DNA of 6,166 nucleotides, taken from the NCBI GenBank assembly GCA_964388615.1, contig CAYMBG010000130.1, positions 1 to 6,166 on the forward strand. Reading direction: 5' to 3'. The stretch is from SLLW01 sp964388615. GTDB taxonomy: Bacteria; Bacteroidota; Rhodothermia; Balneolales; Natronogracilivirgulaceae. The first letter of the stretch is position 1; every line of letters starts with the position of its first letter. The translations under genes were made by a program, and so were the position numbers. The notes beneath the pieces were generated by a model. That model was not told the origin of the DNA. It saw only the letters and a list, made by a program, of their open reading frames with translations, and did not search any database. This document shows, piece by piece, positions 1 to 5,612 of this stretch.

Positions 1-592
1 TGCCCTGCTGGAATCCATGCAGGAGTATCACGTAACTGCCGGGGGACAACGTCACGATCTGGACAAACCCTTTTTTGTGCTGGCAACACAAAATCCAATC
101 GAACAAGAGGGTACCTATCCCCTTCCTGAAGCACAACTGGATCGATTCATGTTCAATTTATGGCTTGATTATCCGTCATTTCAGCAAGAACTGGATATTG
201 TAAGCCAAACTACCAGTCCCAGGGATGTTCAAGTCAACCCCATCCTTGATTCCGACCAGATTCTGAATTACCAAAAGCTCGTCCGTGAAGTTCCTGTTCC
301 CGAAAGTGTTTTAGAGTTCGCAGTACAACTGGTATCGAAAACTCGTCCAAACACAGCCAATGCTCCCGATTTCATCAATCAGTATATGAGCTGGGGGGCG
401 GGTCCCAGAGCTTCCCAATATCTGATCATTGGTGGCAAAGCCCGGGCTTTGGCGCATGGTCGATACAATGTCACCGAAGATGACATTCGTGCACTTGCGA
501 TACCTGTACTCAGACACCGCATTGTCACCAACTATGCTGCAGAGGCGGAGGGTTTTGATACCATTTCACTGATAGAACGCCTGCTGACTTAA
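1..592 (+). CDS. MoxR-family AAA+ ATPase, C-terminal part (5' end outside window)
   Basis: The reading frame is open from base 2 (ALLESMQEYHVT...) to the TAA at 590-592, so the gene starts upstream. The visible part begins just after where Walker B should lie. Counting from the Met at base 17, it holds the sensor-1 segment ATQNPIEQEGTYPLPEAQ (Asn 26), the LDRF arginine-finger segment (Arg 43), and the C-terminal lid with WGAGPRASQYL, which carries the sensor-2 arginine (Arg 131). It ends with VTEDDIRALAIPVLRHRI, typical of the MoxR lid. These are hallmarks of the MoxR branch (AAA_3 plus AAA_lid_2). MoxR proteins are cytosolic AAA+ ATPases thought to act as chaperone-like remodelers of VWA-domain partners. 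The next gene, 43 bp downstream on the same strand, encodes such a VWA protein, which supports a functional pair. The Met at base 17 is internal and is not the start. The family call is very secure; the specific substrate is unknown. Confidence 0.96.
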   Translation, partial: ALLESMQEYHVTAGGQRHDLDKPFFVLATQNPIEQEGTYPLPEAQLDRFMFNLWLDYPSFQQELDIVSQTTSPRDVQVNPILDSDQILNYQKLVREVPVPESVLEFAVQLVSKTRPNTANAPDFINQYMSWGAGPRASQYLIIGGKARALAHGRYNVTEDDIRALAIPVLRHRIVTNYAAEAEGFDTISLIERLLT

Positions 593-635
593 TACACCTG
601 GTGGTATACAATAATATCCGCCGGTATCGCAACTT

Positions 636-2774
636 ATGGATATTCATTTTGAAGGTTTTCAAAACACGATCTCCCTGATCTGGATGTTTATCATCCTGAT
701 CGGTGTTATCGGTATCTCCTACTGGACATATCATCACGTAGAGGGGTTATCACCGTTATACAGGGGAGTGTTAACCACATTGCGATCGGCCGCTTTCATT
801 CTTCTTATACTCTTGCTTTTAAATCCTGTTCTGACCGTAGAAGAACAGGAATCTCGACCATTGCGTATTGCCCTGTTACTGGATAACAGTCAGAGTACCG
901 ATATTGAGAAAGGCTCCTACGGGGGTTCTGACCATTATGAAGAGATCATCGGGCAATTGTTACCTGGAAATGATGACCGTTATGAACATGTTGAGATAGA
1001 ACCATACGGTTTTGACGCAGAACTTTTTGAGCTGAGCTCACCCTTCGAATTAAATTTCGATGGTGCTCGAACCAATATCGATCAGGCTTTGGCTGATTTT
1101 TTAGAGGTCATGGAGAACCAGGAAGCGGCAATCCTGGTTTCCGACGGGATAATTACTGCCGGTAGAGATCCCTCTGCTACAGCTTCCCGCACGCCTGTGC
1201 CGGTCTATACCATAGGTATTGGAGATACTACCAGGCAAAAAGATATCCTTGTTCAACGCATATCCCACAACCCTTCGGCACCAGTCAACAGCATCATAAA
1301 TGTAGAAGCTTCCATCCTGAATGAAGGCTTTCCGGACCGCGACATCCCCGTACAACTGCGACAAAACGAGCAGGTGTTGGAGGAAACAGTGATAAGATCT
1401 TCTGAAGAGCGCTCTGTTCAGCAAGTCCGTTTCGACTTGTCACTTGAAGAAGAAGGTTTGCAACCATTCAACATTCATATTCCTGAATTGGGGGAAGAGT
1501 GGTCAACAGAAAATAATACCCGCTATTTTTCAGTCGATGTCCGCGATGAGCAATTGCGGATTTTACATTTGGCCTATGAGGTACACCCTGATGTTCGCAA
1601 CTTTCGAAACTTACTTCAGGAAGATAAACAAATCCTTCTTGATAGCCGGACATGGGTCCATAACGACCGTTATATAGAAGGGAACTTGCCGGATGAAGCG
1701 GATACACTGGACCTGGTGATACTTCATGGCTTTCCGCATATAGATCTACCCGCTGATGAAGCTCAAATGGTTGCTGATCGATTCAGGGACAATGCAATGT
1801 TAATCGTTGGAACAGCTGGTCAGAATCAAGAACGACTTGCAGCTCTGATGCACGGCACCCTGCCATTACACTTTGAATCGGATCTCAACTGGTATGATGT
1901 TCGAATTGACCTGACATCAGAGCAAGCGGATCACGCTATACTGGACTTTAGCATGCCCGAGGATACTCGATTTGAAGAAATCCGGGGAGCCATTCGGAAT
2001 GTTACCGTTGCGCCCAACACGGATGTTCTTCTGCAAAGTGTATATCAAGGCAGTGTCACCAATACACCGCTGCTTGCCGTCCGGTCGACAGGCAACCGGC
2101 ATATTGCACATTTAAATGGGTATGGATTCTACAGATGGTCATTGAGTAACCAGGAGCGGACCAGGGAGTTCTGGATCAATCTCTTAAATAACACTGTCAA
2201 ATGGACAGCAGCCAGGCCGGATGACGATCTGCTTGAACTCAGACCATCCGAACCAATTTTTCAGGTCGGTGAACCTGTTCTTATGGATGCATTCCTGAGA
2301 AACGAATCCGGTGAACCGGAAGAAAACGGGGTTGTTGAGATTTTGGTAGAGGGTAAAGATCCAGAGTCACGACGCTATATTATGGGTAACGAAGGTGAAG
2401 GACACTATAGAATCGAAATATCCAATCTTGCAGAAGGCACCTATGACTACACAGGAGTTGCAACCCGCAGTGACCGTGAACTTGATTCACAGAGCGGCCA
2501 ATTCACCGTAGGTGGTGTTAACAGGGAGTTTGTAAATACAATCCGGGATGAGCATACGCTACAGCAAATTGCAGATCTTACATCAGGATCCTATTTGCCA
2601 TTTGAAAGCGCTCATGAATTAATGGGCATACTTGAAGAGCAGCTGGGATTTGAACAACGAGTTGATACCATTTCACAATCCTTGTCTTTATATCGCCATC
2701 CTCTTTGGTTTATAGTACTAATCCTGCTTCTTGCAACAGAGTGGTCCTTGCGAAAATACAGGGCCTTGGCATGA
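636..2774 (+). CDS. Membrane-anchored VWA protein with cysteine-free GATase-like domain
   Basis: The protein has 712 residues. Hydrophobic segments lie at about residues 12-30, 50-66 and 689-702. The basic loop between the first two (LYRGVLTTLR) and the basic tail (SLRKYRALA) predict a large periplasmic region. Residues about 75-205 form a VWA domain with a full MIDAS set: DNSQS (83-87), a Thr in GARTN (146) and SDG with Asp 170. Residues about 305-525 resemble the glutamine-amidotransferase-like fold seen in related VWA proteins (LRILHLAYE, LDLVILHGFP, HIAHLNGYGFYRWSL). The whole protein has no cysteine, so glutaminase chemistry is not expected. An Ig- or macroglobulin-like segment follows (about 530-625), then LQQIADLTSGSYLPF, like the tail of Bat-type VWA proteins. 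ATG 636 is the only sensible start: a frame stop lies at 612-614 and the first membrane helix begins at residue 12. No clear Shine-Dalgarno is present. It follows the MoxR gene by 43 bp, so co-transcription is likely. The ligand and function are unknown; a structural or chaperone-partner role is inferred. Confidence 0.88.
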   Translation: MDIHFEGFQNTISLIWMFIILIGVIGISYWTYHHVEGLSPLYRGVLTTLRSAAFILLILLLLNPVLTVEEQESRPLRIALLLDNSQSTDIEKGSYGGSDHYEEIIGQLLPGNDDRYEHVEIEPYGFDAELFELSSPFELNFDGARTNIDQALADFLEVMENQEAAILVSDGIITAGRDPSATASRTPVPVYTIGIGDTTRQKDILVQRISHNPSAPVNSIINVEASILNEGFPDRDIPVQLRQNEQVLEETVIRSSEERSVQQVRFDLSLEEEGLQPFNIHIPELGEEWSTENNTRYFSVDVRDEQLRILHLAYEVHPDVRNFRNLLQEDKQILLDSRTWVHNDRYIEGNLPDEADTLDLVILHGFPHIDLPADEAQMVADRFRDNAMLIVGTAGQNQERLAALMHGTLPLHFESDLNWYDVRIDLTSEQADHAILDFSMPEDTRFEEIRGAIRNVTVAPNTDVLLQSVYQGSVTNTPLLAVRSTGNRHIAHLNGYGFYRWSLSNQERTREFWINLLNNTVKWTAARPDDDLLELRPSEPIFQVGEPVLMDAFLRNESGEPEENGVVEILVEGKDPESRRYIMGNEGEGHYRIEISNLAEGTYDYTGVATRSDRELDSQSGQFTVGGVNREFVNTIRDEHTLQQIADLTSGSYLPFESAHELMGILEEQLGFEQRVDTISQSLSLYRHPLWFIVLILLLATEWSLRKYRALA

Positions 2775-2779
2775 CCAAA

Positions 2780-2826
2780 TAAAAAAGAGCCGAACCCAAC
2801 CAGATGTTGAATTCGGCTCTTTTTTA
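2780..2826. terminator. Bidirectional intrinsic terminator
   Basis: A perfect 14-bp inverted repeat pairs 2781-2794 (AAAAAAGAGCCGAA) with 2812-2825 (TTCGGCTCTTTTTT); one further T-A pair at 2780/2826 extends it. The 17-base loop can form a small inner CAAC/GTTG stem (2797-2800 with 2806-2809). The A-tract on one side and T-tract on the other give a U-run after the hairpin on either strand. It begins 5 bases past the VWA gene stop and lies 43 bases past the stop of the opposing gene, so it can end both convergent transcripts. Confidence 0.93.
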
Positions 2827-2869
2827 AAAGGCAGTGGTAATAATCAGCTGCTCAAGATCTGATCATCTG

Positions 2870-4132
2870 TTATTTATTCGAGCGTTGTTGTTTCATGCTT
2901 CGTTCTCTTATCCAGAGTCCGAGAAGAACCAATGCAATAACAATAGCGAGTCCCAGGAAGATCATGCTGGTGTATGAAACAGGCTGTGCATGAAGTTTCC
3001 AGTCGGTCAGTTTCTCATCAATGGTATTGAAGTTGTCATAGGTCATCAGGTTAGCTGAGACGAGATATCCCTGCCAACGAGGCTTTACATCGTTGAACCA
3101 GAAATCAGTAAAGTTTTGATATCTTGCCAACTCCTCTTCGCCACCTTCTTCCTCTGCACGGGCAATAGCCTCATCCAGATATGTGTTTAATGCACTGTAG
3201 AATTGCAAGGAGTTACTGAAAGCAGACAGCTCGATGTTGTTTTGCTCAAATGCCTCGGCAAGTGTTGTCCAAGCCGCATCGTCTATGAGCATTTCCCATT
3301 GGTCTATTTTATCAACAATCCCGCTGAGACGCTCCTGACGATTTGTCTCAGATACGTAAATCTCGGCAAGATCATGCCCCATGTTTTGCCACATACGATC
3401 AAACTCAACCTGAACGCTGTAAAGCTTCAGGAAATCTTCGGTACTGAGTTGTGTATGGGTATTGAGAAACTCAATATTATTGTCTACTACTGATTCAATG
3501 AATCCAAAAACATTCTGGGCATCGATTTCAAGTGCAATTCCACGACGCTCAGACGGTGAAAGTGATTCGAGATCGACGTTTTCATAGGTGACAAATGTTG
3601 AGTCGACCATTTTGATGATAAACTCATCCCGCTGATCCAGCTCTTGTCGAAGGCGGCGCGCCTGTGCAGCATTGGCATCGCGTGAACGACGCATGGCTGC
3701 TAATTCATTATTCAAAGAATCCGCTCTCTCCTGGTAGCGAGTAGCATCAGAAGTGAGTTCGGCAATTTGCTCCTCAAGAACGACAATGGTGTCTCCCTTT
3801 TCACTCAATTGTGCCATCCGCATTCCGGTAACCTCAGCCAGTTCTCTGAGATTGGTAATCCGAACATCCATTGTTTCGGGATACAGTACGCGATCCAGCA
3901 GATCTTCATGATCGCTGTAGCGGGCCTCCATGTCGTGTATTGTTTCTGTCAAGGACTCCGCGTCTTCCTCGGTTTCAATGCTTTTTAAAGCATCGAGAAC
4001 CTCAGCATGATCCTGATCGAAGTTCTGCTTGATCTGAAAATCAGACTGAAATTGTGCTTGTACCTGGCCGGTGAATCCTACCGCAAGTACGAGTAAACCT
4101 GCCAGTACCATTTTTAAATTTAGCTTTTCCAT
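2870..4132 (-). CDS. Secreted coiled-coil protein with C-terminal membrane anchor, unknown function
   Basis: I do not recognise this 420-residue family. A Sec signal peptide is clear: a Lys-containing n-region, a hydrophobic core at 8-20 and a likely cleavage after VQA at residue 26. Residues about 105-170 are heptad-like and rich in Glu, Arg, Leu and Ala (QLSEKGDTIVVLEEQIAELT, then RARRLRQ-type charged stretches), suggesting a coiled coil. Residues about 190-380 look helical with scattered Trp and an acidic EEEGGEEE patch (327-334). One transmembrane helix lies at about 387-407, followed by a basic tail (RERSMKQQRSNK). The likely topology is a periplasmic body with a short cytoplasmic tail. 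There is no cysteine and no visible enzymatic motif. ATG 4132 sits directly before the signal peptide; AAGAG lies about 9 bases upstream as a weak possible ribosome site. It follows the lipoprotein gene by 36 bp on the same strand and is probably its operon partner. A scaffold or envelope-spanning role is only a guess. Confidence 0.85.
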   Translation of the reverse strand: MEKLNLKMVLAGLLVLAVGFTGQVQAQFQSDFQIKQNFDQDHAEVLDALKSIETEEDAESLTETIHDMEARYSDHEDLLDRVLYPETMDVRITNLRELAEVTGMRMAQLSEKGDTIVVLEEQIAELTSDATRYQERADSLNNELAAMRRSRDANAAQARRLRQELDQRDEFIIKMVDSTFVTYENVDLESLSPSERRGIALEIDAQNVFGFIESVVDNNIEFLNTHTQLSTEDFLKLYSVQVEFDRMWQNMGHDLAEIYVSETNRQERLSGIVDKIDQWEMLIDDAAWTTLAEAFEQNNIELSAFSNSLQFYSALNTYLDEAIARAEEEGGEEELARYQNFTDFWFNDVKPRWQGYLVSANLMTYDNFNTIDEKLTDWKLHAQPVSYTSMIFLGLAIVIALVLLGLWIRERSMKQQRSNK

Positions 4133-4168
4133 GGTTATATACTCTTAATCGTAGCTTAAAATTTCGGT

Positions 4169-4633
4169 TTAGTTGATGATGCCGTCTTTGTTCAGGCGGT
4201 ACTCAGTGTTTCCGTCAATCAGTTGAATTTCGGGTGTTCGCTGATTGAAAGCGGGATTGGCCAATCCTGCTTCAGAAACAAAAATTGTTTCGGCCAACTC
4301 CATAGCATTGTCTACAGATTCAAGTACATAAACATTGCTATATCCCGGAGCTGTCACGAAATAGTACCCGTCTCTGCTACGAATAAGACGAATTTCGCCG
4401 GGCAGAGAGGCACCTTCACCCTGCTCAAAGACATTAAGTGGAGTAACGTCGAAGCTGACTCCCATACGGGGATCTTCAACATTACCATTTGCATCAGGAG
4501 CCATTACCGATTCCATGGGTTGGGAATAATCCACGCCAGTAAGGGTCAGGGAAGGACCGCATGCAACCGTAAAAACGAGCAAGGTTGCCGCCGCCATGTT
4601 CCCCAGAAGTCTGAGATGTTTTTTTGAGACCAT
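4169..4633 (-). CDS. Small outer-envelope lipoprotein, unknown function
   Basis: The product has 154 residues. Its N-terminus has a basic region (VSKKHLR), a hydrophobic core (about 10-22) and the lipobox-like FTVAC, with the acceptor Cys at residue 25. This is the only cysteine in the protein, which fits lipidation. The residue after Cys is Gly, not Asp, so inner-membrane retention by the classical +2 rule is not predicted. The mature part (about 130 residues) is rich in beta-type sequence (EIRLIRSRDGYYFVTAPGY, VYVLESVD, TEYRLNKDG) and has no motif I recognise. ATG 4633 follows an A-run (six bases) with no Shine-Dalgarno. It is the first gene of a two-gene unit; the coiled-coil membrane protein starts 36 bp downstream. 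I saw no convincing promoter upstream. The lipoprotein call is good and the function is unknown. Confidence 0.85.
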   Translation of the reverse strand: MVSKKHLRLLGNMAAATLLVFTVACGPSLTLTGVDYSQPMESVMAPDANGNVEDPRMGVSFDVTPLNVFEQGEGASLPGEIRLIRSRDGYYFVTAPGYSNVYVLESVDNAMELAETIFVSEAGLANPAFNQRTPEIQLIDGNTEYRLNKDGIIN

Positions 4634-4842
4634 TTTTTTATGAGCTTTAAATTATGAATTGTTCGTTTTGTTTCGTGTTGTCTGTCTAAACTTAGGAAAA
4701 ATACTTCGATGATATTCTTTCAGAGACAAGGTATTAGTAATGAAAATATCAAAAAAAAGTACAGAATAAAATAACATAAGCAACAATATGTGCTAAATAT
4801 AGAATTTTTGTTAATGAAATTTAACTTTTTATATAATTTAAG

Positions 4843-4869
4843 CAGGAATGCCGGAGAAACCGATTCCTG
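4843..4869. repeat. Bulged hairpin / inverted repeat
   Basis: CAGGAAT (4843-4849) pairs with ATTCCTG (4863-4869). Inside, CGG (4852-4854) pairs with CCG (4860-4862) around an AGAAA loop, leaving a two-base GC bulge on the left arm. It is the GC-richest patch in an AT-rich spacer. No T-run follows on either strand, so a rho-independent terminator is unlikely; an operator or an RNA structure is possible. Confidence 0.5.
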
Positions 4870-4908
4870 GTTACATCATGTTTTTATTTGTAAGCTGTCT
4901 TCCTTTTT

Positions 4909-4924
4909 ACATATAAACATATAA
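4909..4924. repeat. Tandem octamer ACATATAA x2
   Basis: ACATATAA occurs twice head to tail with no spacer. The first copy overlaps the right arm of an imperfect inverted repeat in which ATGTTT (4878-4883) pairs with AAACAT (4915-4920) and TGTAA (4889-4893) with TTACA (4907-4911). In such AT-rich DNA this may be chance; a protein-binding site is the alternative. Confidence 0.4.
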
Positions 4925-4983
4925 GAGATAACTGATGTAACAAAAAATTGGAGAAAATTACCTGCTGTAGTCATTCACTCCCC

Positions 4984-5002
4984 GGTCATATTGATGATGA
5001 CC
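4984..5002. promoter_or_regulatory. Possible operator: inverted repeat upstream of tadA
   Basis: GGTCAT (4984-4989) and ATGACC (4997-5002) are perfect 6-bp inverted arms around a 7-base centre. The repeat overlaps the TTGATG element of the candidate promoter at 4991-5020, a position where a bound repressor would block transcription. The regulator is unknown and the arms are short. Confidence 0.3.
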
Positions 5003-5020
5003 CTTTCATTATAATAATTA
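4991..5020 (+). promoter_or_regulatory. Candidate promoter for tadA
   Basis: TTGATG (4991-4996) and TAATTA (5015-5020) are 18 bases apart, resembling -35 and -10 elements. A perfect TATAAT also lies at 5010-5015 but is only 13 bases from the TTGATG. Spacing and sequence are imperfect, and Bacteroidota-type sigma factors use other consensus elements, so this is tentative. Confidence 0.3.
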
Positions 5021-5097
5021 TGAGTGTTTTATGAAATAAAATCATGTTCTATTTTGGGTTTAGATACGGACTTTATGCATTAGACAACAACATTACG

Positions 5098-5583
5098 ATG
5101 AATGACACACCGCTCTTCTCTATTACATCACCGGAAAACCAGCACTATCGATTCATGCAGCAGGCCATCAATGAGGCTCAGGTAGCTGCAAGCCAGGGAG
5201 AAGTACCTGTTGGCGCGGTAGTTGTATGGAAAAATCGCATTATCGCAAGGGGGCATAATCAGGTCGAGCTGTTAAATGATCCAACAGCCCATGCCGAGAT
5301 GATAGCATTATCTGCAGCCCTGGAGCATCTGGAAGAAAAATATCTGACGGCATGCACCGTATATGTCACACTTGAGCCCTGTCCCATGTGTGCGGGAGCT
5401 TTTGTATGGTCGAAATTAGGAAAACTGGTCATTGCTGCACAGGATGAAAAAGCAGGTGCCTGCGGTAGCTTATTCAATATTGGGGCGCATAAGAACTTAA
5501 ACCATCAAGTTGAGATGGTTCATGGTATCATGGAGTCAGAAAGTCAGGCGCTACTCAGAGATTTTTTCCAAAAACGTCGCTGA
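5098..5583 (+). CDS. tadA: tRNA-specific adenosine deaminase TadA
   Basis: This is a zinc-dependent CDA-fold deaminase of 161 residues from the chosen start. Family knowledge: TadA converts adenosine 34 to inosine in the anticodon of tRNA-Arg(ACG), which is usually essential in bacteria. The active site is complete: PTAHAE (zinc-ligand His 65, proton-shuttle Glu 67) and EPCPMCAGA (zinc-ligand Cys 95 and Cys 98). The GEVPVGAVVV strand and the RGHNQVELLNDPTAHAE context match TadA rather than cytidine, dCMP or guanine deaminases. The C-terminal helix ends RDFFQKRR, as is usual. I chose ATG 5098 because TadA normally has about 10-20 residues before the first helix (YRFMQQAINEAQ); an in-frame ATG at 5044 would add 18 residues (MFYFGFRYGL...) unlike the family. 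Neither start has a Shine-Dalgarno. It lies tail to tail with nadD, 29 bp apart, and is probably transcribed alone within this window. Confidence 0.95.
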   Translation: MNDTPLFSITSPENQHYRFMQQAINEAQVAASQGEVPVGAVVVWKNRIIARGHNQVELLNDPTAHAEMIALSAALEHLEEKYLTACTVYVTLEPCPMCAGAFVWSKLGKLVIAAQDEKAGACGSLFNIGAHKNLNHQVEMVHGIMESESQALLRDFFQKRR

Positions 5584-5612
5584 CAACGGCAGTTTGTCAT
5601 TGCCGATCCACA

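Larger units (their letters stand above)
4634..5097. other. AT-rich divergent intergenic region with small repeats
   Basis: This 464-bp spacer separates the divergently transcribed lipoprotein and tadA genes. It is much more AT-rich than its surroundings. I see no tRNA, no homologous protein and no strong terminator. It holds a 10-bp bulged hairpin (4843-4869), an imperfect AT-rich inverted repeat (4878-4920), a tandem octamer (4909-4924), and an inverted repeat beside a candidate promoter (4984-5002). Short reading frames of 41 codons (4652-4777, minus) and 36 codons (4814-4924, plus) exist but have no support beyond being open. Control elements for both flanking transcripts must lie here. 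Confidence 0.7.

Noticed and set aside
600..622. Small hairpin (GGTGG with CCGCC, one G-T pair) between the MoxR and VWA genes
   Set aside because: Only five pairs and no T-run; not enough to claim attenuation or processing.
1101..1424. 107-codon minus-strand open frame inside the VWA gene
   Set aside because: Antisense to the VWA domain, whose MIDAS motif shows that the plus-strand frame is real.
4223..4627. 134-codon plus-strand open frame
   Set aside because: It is antisense to the lipoprotein gene, has no recognisable domain, and its composition looks like a shadow of the real frame.
4634..4800. Promoter for the lipoprotein operon (for example TAAGTTTA on the minus strand near 4690)
   Set aside because: It resembles a Bacteroidota -7 element, but no matching -33 TTTG/TTG lies at the right distance, so I could not support a call.
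4814..4924. 36-codon plus-strand frame beginning MKFNFLYNLSRNAG
   Set aside because: No ribosome site or recognisable feature; it runs through the hairpin and repeats and is short enough to occur by chance.
5581..5605. Two mutually exclusive small hairpins (TGACAA/TTGTCA and CGGCA/TGCCG) between tadA and nadD
   Set aside because: Stems of 5-6 bp and no T-run after either; too weak to call a terminator for the convergent genes.
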